The notes under the pieces are model-generated. The model did no database searches. It was not told the origin of the DNA and was given only the letters and a program-made list of their open reading frames with translations. This document shows positions 47,601-58,564 of a stretch of DNA of 64,000 bases, one piece after another. The translations under genes and the position numbers were made by a program. Source of the DNA: Apophysomyces variabilis (Eukaryota > Mucoromycota > Mucoromycetes > Mucorales > Mucoraceae); the NCBI GenBank assembly GCA_002749535.1, contig MZZL01000397.1:3238-67237 (forward strand). Direction: 5' to 3'. Every line of letters starts with the position of its first letter. Positions within the stretch are counted from its first letter, which is position 1.

Positions 47601-49790
47601 CTACTGAGATGCAGCTGTCATCAATAGCTTTTCCGCAATGGTTAGACTGGTATCTTCCAAACCAATACGCTCTAAGAATATTTCTCTCCTTTTTTGGTAA
47701 TGTCGCCACAGCCGGTACAATTCTTCCGAGAAGCTACTACTGCGTTGGTTCTCTTGGCAGTGAGAATAGATCAGAAAGCATGCAAACGTTTTTGCCAGGG
47801 CTGCCAAAGTAAATAAATCAGTTTCAAATACAGCCCGTTCCAACAGCACCGCAAACGCTTCTATCCAGACCATGTCGAATGATTCCACAAGTTCCATCTG
47901 CAGATTACCATTTTTTTAGTATATCATATTATCCGGTTCCTGTTTGGCTTTAGTCCCCTTACCTTTTCATCCGCAAGGGAAAGAGTCAATACAATTAAAC
48001 AAAAAGTGAGCTGAGGTAAACACCTAACCCTGCGTTACCATGCATGTCGGTCAAGGAAAGACTTACCTTGAATGAGCGGCGCTTAAAGCAAGGCCAAATT
48101 CTTTTAGCAACGGTATGATGTCCTCACTATCGATAGGTAAATCGACAGTCTTGGCAAATGCAGTCAAATTGTCTAGCATATCCTCATTATAAGAAAGCTC
48201 TGTGGCCTACAAAAGAAATTTAGTGGTTGTAATGCTTTCTATGGAAGGTGACATACTTCGGGGTTATTCAGTATGTGGCTTGCCATCTCACTTGCTTCGC
48301 TATTTAACCAAAATAGCAGAGGTGCTGACTTGCATTGAAGTAGCCGTTTGAAGGGTCCTGACAACTTACATTACAAGGTAAGAATCAGATTAGTGGAGAG
48401 TATTAGTTCTTTTCAGTTCGTACTTCAATGTAGGATTTGATGTGCATTTCTTTTAATTTCTCCGCAAACAAAGCCATTTCCGGTTCAAACAAAGTGTTGT
48501 ACAAAGTGAGCCTGACCAAGTGTTGCTAAATGTATCAGATGTTCGAGAAATAGCCAAGAACTTACTTTAGTTGGATAAATGTTGATTCCGCGACAACGGA
48601 GGGTGGAATAGTCTGTCAGAAAAAGGGAATGGCAAAGTTAAAAAAACCTTCTTTTTTTTTCTTTTGATCTTATTAACGTTGGACAGTAGTACCTGTAAGA
48701 ATTTCTGTGCCAGCATCACATGGCGTGACGGAAATTGAACGCATTGATCAAGTAATTCATCGCACTGGCGCATCCTTTTTCCAAAAACAAACCAGATATG
48801 AACAATGAGATGGTTCAGTAGGAAATAATAGGATATGTGTATCGTTGGGCATACATTTGAGACCATTGCTCATTTTCATTGATTAATTCCCGCCAAACAG
48901 ATGACGCCATCTGCAGATCTCGGAGTACTTCGTACAACAATTGATCAATTTCCAAATCCTGGTACCCCTCTGTGTTTTGGAGCTAAAAAAAGTAATAACG
49001 ATTGGGTTACCTTTTTCCATGTCACTTTTTTCTTGTTTATCTTCTTTTTACTTAATACGTACTTGGGTACACAAAGTCAGCACATCGCGGCGGATATTCG
49101 GCTGTGCCTCATAGAGAGACGCGCCATGTTTCCGTATAAACTCTAACGTCCAACGCAAATGGATACCTTGTTTGAGATAAAATAATATGAATTGACCAAT
49201 CGCTTTTTGAAAATCATCAACTACGATTAAAATAAGTGTGCAAAAAGTTATGTCCACAATCGCCTTACATGAGCCCATCTTGATTTCTTCGGCCATGAGC
49301 CTTGTCAACAGCTCATTCAGGAAGCTGAGATCTCGTATGGGAGTATCGCATAAACGCTTTAAGAAAACTTCTGCATTTGTCTAAAAAGGTTATACGTGGG
49401 TATATGACCACATAAGAAAATGTTGCCAAGGAACTGTCCGCCTTACTTGATAGATATGTTTTGTATAAAGTAAGTTTGTTTCAGGGTCATATTGCAGAGA
49501 ACGGATAAAAGGCTGTATTCTTGGCAAAAAGGTAAAGAGGTAAGAAACATATTATTCTGACAAATCACACGAACTCGCATGCATTGAGGGGGAGGTTCTG
49601 TAGAATGGTGTGAAGTTGAATCATGCTTTGTATATTGTGTATCTGTAAAATGTAAGGTATTGGAAAAGAAAGAGATGTGACTGGGTGACAAAAGCAAGCA
49701 GTCGGGCAATGGAGTCGAACTTTCCATGAATTCTTTAGTGAATTTATTTCCTATAAAAGGTAAAATAGGACGAAAAAAAATAGGTCATAA
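47601..49790 (-). CDS. unidentified multi-exon, all-helical protein
   Basis: At least nine short exons on the minus strand give a continuous helical protein ending at 47601-47603. Segments in order: KFDSIARLLAF (about 49690), MIQLHTILQNLPLNACEF, PFIRSLQYDPETNLLYTKHI, VFLKRLCDTPIRDLSFLNEL, LTRLMAEEIKMGS, FDDFQKAIGQFILFYLKQGI, IRKHGASLYEAQPNIRRDVL, then SSVWRELINENEQWSQM, QFPSRHVMLAQKFLQ, FEPEMALFAEKLKEMHIKSY, LSYNEDMLDNLTAFAKTVDL and the C-terminal FDMVWIEAFAVLLERAVFET. It looks like an ARM/HEAT-like scaffold or a subunit of a large nuclear complex; I could not name it. The start is unresolved: frame KFDS has a stop just upstream, so an earlier exon (perhaps an ATG near 49788) is needed. It is divergent from the AT-hook gene. 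Confidence 0.65.
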
Positions 49791-49800
49791 AATATTCCCC

Positions 49801-49881
49801 TTCTTTCTTTCTTTCCCCTCCTCTCTCTCTCTCTCTCTTTCTTACACACGCAAGCATACACGCACACACACACTCTCTCTT
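49801..49881. repeat. (CT)n and (CA)n microsatellites
   Basis: A C/T tract at 49801-49841 includes about nine CT repeats, followed by CA-rich text at 49843-49873 (ACACACGCAAGCATACACGC then ACACACACAC) and CTCTCTCT. It ends about 45 bases before the AT-hook ATG, so it is part of that gene's promoter or leader. Confidence 0.85.
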
Positions 49882-49925
49882 TGCTCTTCTTGTTGTTCCC
49901 ATTTTATTAGTTTTGTTATAATCCG

Positions 49926-50996
49926 ATGACACGTCCCTCTATTGAATTCTTTTTGCATCCTCCATCGCCACCCTTGCAACCACCAGAACCTATGTGTGTC
50001 TTACCTCCCGTAAGCTCACTCTTACCTGACGAACCATCACTGCCCCCACCGCGTTCATCTTCCTGTTCACCGAATCTTACTCCATCCTCACCTATTCAGT
50101 CTCCGTCGCAAAATCAAGATCGTTTTACAACCTTGCCCCGGTTACGGTTGCCTCATATGTATCCAAATTTGACACTCACCATCCCATGTGAACCTTGTAC
50201 TTCGCTTTCTACCTGTTCATCACCTTCTACATCGCCCTTACCATCGTTCTTGCTTGATACCCCACAATCGTCACCATCCTCATCACCGCATCCACAACAA
50301 AACCAAAACCAACAACAACAACGACAACCCTACTTTCTATTACCTCCACCAGACAATATACGTCGTTGTCGATCTCTGTCAAATGCATCTTCCGTATCCT
50401 CTGTCTCCTCTATATCTTCCTCGCTTTCAGCTCCTTCAACACATCGTCGACTCTCTGATCCACCTTTATATTCAGAGAGTATAAATCACCCCTCAACATC
50501 CTCAAATCGACCACAATCTGCCTCCCCCTCTATCCCACCACGTGAGCCCAAACGAAAACGAGGTCGCCCTTCCAACGTATCCCGTCAGGCACAACGTGAT
50601 AGCTGGACCTTTGTCACGCCCACGGTTTGGGACGTAAAACGAAAGGACATCACCGAGCAAGAGGATAAACTACAATCCACATCGGCAGCAAATACCCCGC
50701 AAGAAGATAGTCAAATCGTGCTACTATGGCCAACAGATAATGAAGACGATGAACGGTGCGAAAGAAATAGTACATTAAATACTTTTACAAGTACCAAAAT
50801 GGATGCAACCCTCACCATGCCGAAAAAGAAACGAGGTCGGAAACCAAAGATGCAACTGGCCGGCAATTCCTGCTTTGTTTGGAGAGATCTCACAGCAAGA
50901 CGAGGAGCCAATCGTAAAAAGAAGGGGCTAGGCAAACCTAATGAAGATGATGTCGCATCAAGAGTCCAGAGTTTGAAGCTCGTCGATGATCTGTAA
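49926..50996 (+). CDS. Pro/Ser-rich protein with two AT-hooks
   Basis: One uninterrupted frame of 356 residues, unusual here where almost all genes are spliced. The first about 215 residues are low complexity (Pro, Ser, Gln; PSPPLQPPEP, SSCSPNLTPSSP, QNQNQQQQRQ, SSVSSVSSISSSLS). The C-terminal half has two basic AT-hook motifs, PKRKRGRPSN at about 216-225 and PKKKRGRKPKM at about 299-309. AT-hooks insert RGRP into the minor groove of AT-rich DNA, so a nuclear DNA-binding role is likely. A conserved-looking block lies between the hooks (DSWTFVTPTVWDVKRKDI). A Trp-containing motif (CFVWRDLTARRGANRKKK) follows the second hook. I do not recognise a named orthologue; the hooks alone do not define function. 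Confidence 0.75.
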   Translation: MTRPSIEFFLHPPSPPLQPPEPMCVLPPVSSLLPDEPSLPPPRSSSCSPNLTPSSPIQSPSQNQDRFTTLPRLRLPHMYPNLTLTIPCEPCTSLSTCSSPSTSPLPSFLLDTPQSSPSSSPHPQQNQNQQQQRQPYFLLPPPDNIRRCRSLSNASSVSSVSSISSSLSAPSTHRRLSDPPLYSESINHPSTSSNRPQSASPSIPPREPKRKRGRPSNVSRQAQRDSWTFVTPTVWDVKRKDITEQEDKLQSTSAANTPQEDSQIVLLWPTDNEDDERCERNSTLNTFTSTKMDATLTMPKKKRGRKPKMQLAGNSCFVWRDLTARRGANRKKKGLGKPNEDDVASRVQSLKLVDDL

Positions 50997-51008
50997 CAGC
51001 AGATAGGT

Positions 51009-51047
51009 ACACACCCACACACCCACACACATGCATACACACACCCC
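51009..51047. repeat. CA-rich microsatellite after the AT-hook gene
   Basis: An imperfect CA repeat (ACACACCCACACACCCACAC, then ACATGCATACACACACCC) starts 13 bases after the stop codon. With the CA/CT tract before the start, the gene is bracketed by like microsatellites. Confidence 0.85.
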
Positions 51048-52241
51048 TCTAACTGGTGCTGACAGACCAACCTTGCGCCGCTTAAAAAATTTTTGGTTTC
51101 TGCAGCCCAGTCCTCTTTCAATCTTTTTCCTTTCTCTTTTCCTTTTGTGTCAATTTTCTTTTATCTCACTGTTTGTATCCAGAGTAGTTCTTGCTTGGTT
51201 TTTGAGGACAATCTAATATAAGCTCATTACAATTTGGTATATCAAACTTTAAATCACTAGTAAAAGATACAGAAAAGGGGATTAATCCCTATTTGCAATA
51301 AAGTAATAATACACATCAAAATATCATACGATCCTTTTCATCCCCATGGTAATCATGTCCCTTTCTTTGTTATCTCTAGCCGCTTGGTTTATGGATATTC
51401 GAAGCAGAGTAGTCATTTAACACTTTACGTATCTGAGATTTCTTTATGTCTGAGTTTTTCTGATCATTTTGCCCACTGAGATCCTTTAATGTATGATAAA
51501 AAAAAAAGCTTAAGTGGGGGTATTATGAATTAAAATGCTTTGCAAATCTTAACATATGTAAAAACCTTCTATATACCACTGACAAGCTGTCACTTATCAA
51601 GGCATCTGTTTCAATCCCTTTTTTTTGTAAAGATTCTTTTTTCGAAAAGAGATACTATTCGATACATCCTTATTTTGATTCCATCCTATTTGAACCATGT
51701 TTCACACTTTCACTTATAATCCCCTTCTTGGTCATTTCAGAAATGGTGTAATTCCACAAGCACCTAAGGCATTTGTTATTCTTCACTAACAAGCAGCCTT
51801 TGCAGCTATGTCCTGTCATGCTTCAAAAGAAATTTTCTCAGTGCGATAGCATTTCTTTCCGTATAAATGGTTATTGTACCTGATATGCTTTGAAACCATA
51901 ATCAGGATTATCCCACTTGCGGAGGTAGTGGTTTTCAGAAATGTTTGGATGCGAAAGCTAGGTTCTGTAACATGCTGGTCCTCTTCAGGTTACTCACTTT
52001 GACCTGTCCTCTTTCGACCGAACAAACGCAATAGAACCTTGAAAGCCCCTAATATTTTTTTAGGCGGCACTCACCGACTCGAAGTGGGTGCTTATTGCCA
52101 TGGCTTATGTTTCTAAATTGCGTTCGGGTTTCTGGTGATTTCCAACACCGACATTCACAGCGCCAGAAAAAAAAATTTATATAAAGAGCAACCACAAAGA
52201 AACGTGGGGGAAAGAAGTTTACTTCTAGTCATTTCAACTTC
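51048..52241. other. intergenic, malic-enzyme promoter region
   Basis: 1.2 kb, AT-rich with T runs (51498-51508, 51622-51629). No coding frame is supported. The right end has a TATA box at 52178. Confidence 0.6.
52178..52186 (+). promoter_or_regulatory. TATA box of the malic-enzyme gene
   Basis: TATATAAAG lies 56 bases before the ATG at 52242, a normal distance for a short-leader fungal gene. It is preceded by a run of nine A residues. Confidence 0.6.
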
Positions 52242-54427
52242 ATGTTGTCTTCCGCCTGCCGCTCCTTCTCAAAAAACGCCAGGCAACTTGCCAAGGTTAC
52301 TCGCCGTTGCTACGGTGCTACTTTGGCTTCAGACCCTCGTAAAGATAAAACAATCCAAGTCACTACTTCTCGAGGCGTCAATGTACTTCACGATCCTCTT
52401 CTATCGAAAGGTACCCAATGGAAAACAAACGTCCCCTCCCCTTAGAGAGTTTCTGTTCATTCTTCTTTTTTTTTATTTTATTTTTGTCTGCTTAGGTACT
52501 GCTTTCAGTCTGACTGAGCGTGAACGTCTCTCGATTCGTGGTCTTGTTCCTCCCCGTTGCCAGGATATGGACAAACAATTATTACGAGTGAAACGCAATC
52601 TGGATGCTTGCACCACTCCCATTGGCAAATTCATCTTCCTTTCGGCCCTGCAAGATCGTAATGAGACATTGTTTTACAAATTATTGATTGAGCATTTGGA
52701 AGAATTATCGGGAATTATCTATACTCCTACCGGTAAGCGGCGGAACCCGATATTTCCCGCGGATTTTGCTGATGACGATTTTTTTCTTTTTTCTAGTGGG
52801 ATTGGCCAGTTTACGATCACATTCTATTTATCGTCGTTCGCGTGGCATGTATTTCTCCTCTCAGGACCGGGGAGCTATGTCGGCCATGGTATACAATTGG
52901 CCTCATGATGAAGTGGATGTGATTGTTGTCACCGATGGTTCAAGAGTCCTTGGATTAGGTGATTTAGGTGCTAATGGTATGCAGATCCCTATTGGCAAAC
53001 TGAGTTTGGTAAGATGACATAAGATGAACATGTTTTTGGCAGTTAGGCATAACACGCACACCATCTTTTTTTTTCTGTCTTCGGAACTATTTCTTTTTTT
53101 AGTATGTGGCTGCTGGTGGTATCCGTCCACGCGCCGTGTTACCTGTGGTGTTAGACGTTGGCACCAACAATCAAGCCTTATTAAATGATCCGTTATATCT
53201 TGGCATGGGACATCCCCGTCTGGAAGGAGAAGAATATTACTCATTTGTTGATGAATGGGTGACAGCCATTACCAGCCGATGGCCCAGTAAGTTACTTGAA
53301 AGACAAAAGTTCCAAAACAGTTTCACTTACTTGGCCCGTGTTCCTTTCCTTTTTGCAGATGCTTTAATTCAATTCGAAGACTTCAAGTACCCTCACGCTT
53401 ACAATTTGCTTAACAAATACCGTGACCAAATCACTTGTTTTAACGATGACATTCAATCCACCTCGGCTATTACGTTGGCGGGTATTTTGGCTTCTTTAAA
53501 AGCAAGAGGACGAAAACAGGATGATTTGGCCAATGAACGAATTGTATGTGTTGGTGCTGGCTCGGCAGGTGTTGGTGTTTGCGAGGGTATCATTGATTGT
53601 ATGGTTGCCCAAGGCCGCGTCAAATCTCGAGAAGAGGCCTACGACCGCATCTATATGCTTGATCAACACGGTTTGCTTGGTAATGCTGCCCTGTCCAATA
53701 CCCCTGCCTCAAAAGCCCGTCAGCCTCTGGATGAACGTCAGAAATGCTATGTAAAGAAAAACATGCCCGATACACTCAGTCTAGAAGAGGTGGTGGAACA
53801 GGTCAAACCTTCTGTCATCCTTGGTTTGACCGGTATCCGTGGTGTGTTCACCGAGAAGGCTATCCGAACCATGGCAAAATACCATGAAAAACCAGTCGTT
53901 TTCCCTCTCAGTAATCCCGATAGCCATGCCGAATGTACTGCTGAAGAAGCTTTTGAATGGACAGAAGGACGCGCAATCTTTGCGTCTGGAAGTCCTTTCA
54001 AAGACGTCGCTCTTCCCAATGGCCGGATCGGTCGCACAAATCAGTGCAACAACTCGTACAGTTTCCCTGTAAGTCATTCATTATATCACCTTGTGAAACT
54101 TTTTCTTACTCATCTTTTCCCACACAGGGTCTCGGTTTAGGTATCACCGTTTCCAGAGCTAACCGCGTGAGCCAAAACATGTTCCTGGAAACCGCCCGTG
54201 TTATCGCAGACATGGCTTCCCCGTCTCAACTCAAGGAAGGTATCCTGTTCCCTGGTGTAACAGACCTTCGCAAGGTGGCCCTGGAAGTCGGCACTCGCGT
54301 TTGCGAAGTGGCTTATGAGGAGGGTGTCGCGACGGCAAAACTTAAGGAAGGTGAAATGCTGACCGAAGTAGTCAAGAACTCTATGTATGATCCAGAATAT
54401 GTGCCATTGGTCTACCACGCCCATTAG
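52242..54427 (+). CDS. MAE1: malic enzyme, mitochondrial, NAD-type
   Basis: Oxidatively decarboxylates malate to pyruvate. Exons 52242-52410, 52496-52732, 52797-53008, 53103-53286, 53359-54068 and 54128-54427 give 603 residues. The N-terminus (MLSSACRSFSKNARQLAKVT, RRCYGATLA) is basic, hydroxylated and lacks acids for 30 residues, a good mitochondrial presequence. Signatures: GIIYTPTVG; VVTDGSRVLGLGDLGANGMQ; IQFEDFKYPHAY; the malic-enzyme pattern FNDDIQSTSAITLAG with the metal-binding Asp pair; the Rossmann loop VGAGSAGVG; and NPDSHAECTAEEAFEWTEGR. Mitochondrial location and similarity to the yeast Mae1 form favour NAD, but cofactor choice is inference; NADP forms in oleaginous fungi are close relatives. 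It converges on the Ste23 gene with 135 bases between stops. Confidence 0.93.
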
Positions 54428-54562
54428 AACAAAAAGAACCTAGACTCTAATTTATTCCTTATCATACACATCTTATACACTCAGAAAAGCATGCATCATC
54501 ATTTTCCTCATAAAAGAATCGAAAATAGAATTACATGAAACCAAAAAAAACAGACATTTATA

Positions 54563-57500
54563 TTAAAGCTTGAAGGAAGGTACAGCAGCTGGACTCAATT
54601 CCATTCTACTTTTGAATTCCACAGGGTCGGTAATAATTACGTTGCCTTCTGGTAGCTTTGTATGATTTCTAACAGGAGTCGCCTGTCCACTTGGGCTGGG
54701 GGACTCTCCATTAACAATAGACAACCGTCGCGCAGTTGTTTTGTTCTCCACGCTCACAAGCGTGCCATTGACAGCGCCATTGCACTGATCAGTCATACCC
54801 ATGGCAGTGACTAATTTGGATAACAGCGTCTCTATTTCAGTCTCATCCGCTTTGCCTTCATCTATCAATGCTTCATGCAAAATACTCTCAATGGACGCTT
54901 CGCCAGCTTCTCCTCGTTCCACCGCTGCCCGCAAGTCTTCAATACTTAACCGGGTAACACCTTGTGAAACGAGACACGTGTGGAGAGACTCAATATCCAC
55001 CTTGTATTTCGCAGGAACCGAAACTTTTTGCGATTGCAGATGAACAGAGATTTTTCGCACCGATGTCGACGCTGGATTGATGTATTTGTCCATGAAATTG
55101 AGCAGAGCTTCTTTGTCAATAGTCTTCAATTCTTCAACATCCTTGTCCACTGATCATTGAATTCAGCACCATAACAAACCGATCGCTAAATATTACCTTG
55201 ATCAAATTCATAGTAACCGGAGAATATATGATTCCAATATCTGCCACCTTCCAAAAGCAAATTCTTGTCTTTTTCTAGCTTTTTAGAAATAAGAGACTGC
55301 TTCTGTGCATTGTATTCTTCTTCTGTCATGTCCTCGACAATACACCGAAGCTTGATCAAAAATTCTTCGATACGGTTTTCGAGATATACCGTGTCCCGTT
55401 CGCTCTGCAAAATAAAACGCAAACCCATCGATGCAGTCTGTTTGCGTACGCCGCTAAAGACAATGTAACCTATCAACGAAAGTCAGCTATAGCGACTAAG
55501 TTTGCAGAGTGCTTACCTAGCTGCTCTTTGGTACGCAGTTGATCAAAACAAGGTTCTTGTGCAATTTGTGACACCAAGCTTAATTTTGCACGAAGTTCGG
55601 CATTTGTGACGTTTCCCACCTGAATAAAGTACTCTATGCCAGAGTTCACATTCTCCGGATTTGGCACTTTTCTCTGGTATACCCATTTCGTGCCTTTTTT
55701 TTTATAAAAAAAAAGAGATTCGATCAAAACACGTTATCAATGTGCATTAACCTACCTTTGGGAAGAATTATACTGCGATGGGAGGTAAGCTGGCTTGGAA
55801 GCAGATTCCGAGGTTTTAGAATATGTAGCACATTGTGAAGCATGGATTGGGTCTGTTCCTTCGTCATATTACCGTGCACAAGCGCTTCCAAATGGAGATG
55901 GGACAGAATGTTTGGATAGAATGCTTGCACAACATCACCTGTGATCGCTTCCAACTCCTGCAGTTTCTCGGTATTTGTCCATTTTTTGTCTCGAATCATA
56001 TAAGACAAATAATATAACGCATGCTTATACGGTGCTTCCAAGTCATAGTTTTTGTATGAACGGCGAAGCTGAATTGATTGCTTGTTAAAATTTACACACA
56101 TAAATTGCTAAACACGAACCTGATCCTTAATTAAATTGAAGCGATCAGTATCCACTTTGAGATCGCGCATTTTTTGGACCACTTTCTCCAGAAGAACTGG
56201 CAATTTGTCGTTGTATCCGCTTACGTGGAGCTGATGTATTGCGTGATTAATTTACTTGCCAAGAGATTATTTCAGAGGCTGCTTACCAAGATACCATCTG
56301 ACCAGTTCTCCAGATCGTACCTTAACCCGGCTACTTCTGCATCATAGGCATACTCATTTAATGAATCCTGAAGCAGGTCAGTGTATAGCCTGATAGAGTT
56401 GTATAAGTATACTTGTAGTAACTTAGTTGCTACAGATCTTCACCTTGTAATAACAGTATTGCTGGGGGTGGCATATACTAAAGGACTGCGGAACAGGATC
56501 CAAACGTTTGCCTTGGGCACCCAAAAAGTATCATCCTTTTTGTGCCATAATCGTAGCTGCGATGTATTTTCGATCAGATCAGGTCGTTTTGTCTTTTGCG
56601 CAATTTCCTTTTTATCCGTGTCAAAGTTGGTTGGAATGAAATCGTTTGGTGCTGGCAGGTGAAGTGCAACGTTCAATGTCAGATTGTCCAACATGGTTTT
56701 CAATTTCTCGTCGAAATCGTACACATCATATTCCGCACCATACCAAGTTTCTTTTTTAGTGCATTGATAACCATCAGGTAGGTTTTGGCTAAGTAGTACG
56801 ATTCGGAAGTTATCTGGACGAAGCCAAGCGAGGCCTTGCTCGATTAGTTCAGGGTTATACTCCCTAATCAAGCTAGAACCACTGAGGACACAGTGAGAAG
56901 GGTATGCTCTTTGCATGAGTCCGGCAAGTCGGGATGTGTACTGCGATGGTGGCGATTTTTCTTTGAAACGGAACGCCAATGATGCTAACGATTGTACTTC
57001 ACGGAATGCCGACTCTTGTACACCCATCTTCTTCAGCAACTCAATATACTGAAAAATAACCGTGACCACGTCGCGATAGTGGGCTAAAAAGAACCTGTTA
57101 CGACTTGTATAATTCATCATGCCATATTTACCTAAACCTTCCTCGGTAAGATCGATACTGACTCTAAAAAACTCGAAACCGATGCCACCATGAACGCTGT
57201 ATACTTCAAGGAAATTTGCCCATCCATGCTTTTTGAGCAATGACAAAATCGATCCTTTGCCTTCATGACCGATCAAATGTGCTATGTATCGCCCTGGCTA
57301 ATAATTTTCATGAGGATCCCCGTAAACTTCTTCATCACCCTCTCTACCTGAGTCTCAAATAAAGGATACTGATCAGGAAAAGGAAATACCATGTCCAAGG
57401 TACGAATATCCTTGACTGGTTTCATAAATATTTGTTTCTATACAATGTCATTACCAATCTTTGGAAATATCCGATTCACTCTTACTGTTAGCTCATTTTT

Positions 57501-58564
57501 TGTCAAAGGATGACCATCGAAACTCGGTGGATTGATGGCTTTATTGCGCACATCCTTGAATTTCTCAACTGCCCAATCTGTCAGTTGATCGAGGGACTCT
57601 AAGAGCGACATCAGTTAAGTGATAAATTGTTCATTTAACAAATACACAAACCTCGGCCAAGAATACAAAGTTTCATAATGTTGGAAGAATAGTATGAATC
57701 GTGAAATTTTAGCAGCTCTTCTCGAATATCCTTTCCGAGCTTGCGTGGATTCTCGAGCAATGTTTCAAGATTACCAGTGCCGAAGTGACAAAAAGGATGA
57801 TCGGGGTTACTCAAAGATTTCTCCAGTTGGAACATGCGCCAGCTGTCATTCTGCTTATTCTTTTTGTGTTCTAATACCGTGATGTGGATCACCGTCAGTT
57901 ATCAGCTGTCGCCATTGTTGTACCAATGACCGACCTGAATCTACCGCCCTTAATTCTCTCTCTGTACAACTGTCTGAGAACAGTGGGCTAATGAAAAACT
58001 GAGCAAATCGGTCGAGAGCGCCTTCGAGATGTTCTTGACCGACTTCAAAATAATAGTTTGTATTCTCGATGCTTGTGAATGCATTAGAATAGCCTGAATG
58101 TTCTGACAAGTACTGGTTGTAATCGTTTTCTTTTGGATACTTTTCTGTTCCCATAAATAGCAAATGTTCGCAGAAATGCGCTAAGCCTTGCAAATCATCC
58201 TATGAATAGCCCAATCGTCAGATTTGCATAGATTGATTTTCTCCGATCTTTGAGAGTTCATTGGCTTCCGATCTCCTCATCATTTGAGTCCACGTCAAAT
58301 ACCCCGCTAAGATAATGTAATGGAAAATTGGATGCAACTTACTGGATCACTTAAATGGCCAACATGTACATCAAGAGCTGCACTGGATTTATCTGTATCT
58401 TTATCATGCACAAGGAGAACTTCCAGGTCGTTGTCGGCCAACTTGATCAGGCGGTAGCAACGATCGTCGTTATCTGATTTCTCTAGTGTACCTTTATATA
58501 ACCAATATTTGCCAGACTGAGAGAGTTCCCATTGACTAAGTGGAGGAGTCGAAGCAACCGGCAT
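54563..58564 (-). CDS. STE23: insulysin/Ste23-type M16 zinc metalloprotease
   Basis: A large crypt-forming protease (insulin-degrading enzyme family); the yeast member processes a-factor and short peptides. The first exon is 58564-58343 (74 residues), then [17 protein letters not shown], where HFCEH is the inverted zinc motif HxxEH. The distal zinc Glu lies in the AVDSEH run across an intron. [19 protein letters not shown] and [14 protein letters not shown] follow, all canonical. The middle half-domains span about 57270-56440 ([22 protein letters not shown]) and 56100-55470 (FFLAHY in an intron; [38 protein letters not shown]). The last exon holds an insert of about 100 acidic residues between [13 protein letters not shown] and [18 protein letters not shown], the usual C-terminus. 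Some joints between 57280 and 57650 were not resolved. Confidence 0.92.

Noticed and set aside
50188..50484. 98-codon frame inside the AT-hook gene
   Set aside because: Alternative frame of a low-complexity region; His/Tyr-rich, no features, while the main frame carries two AT-hooks.
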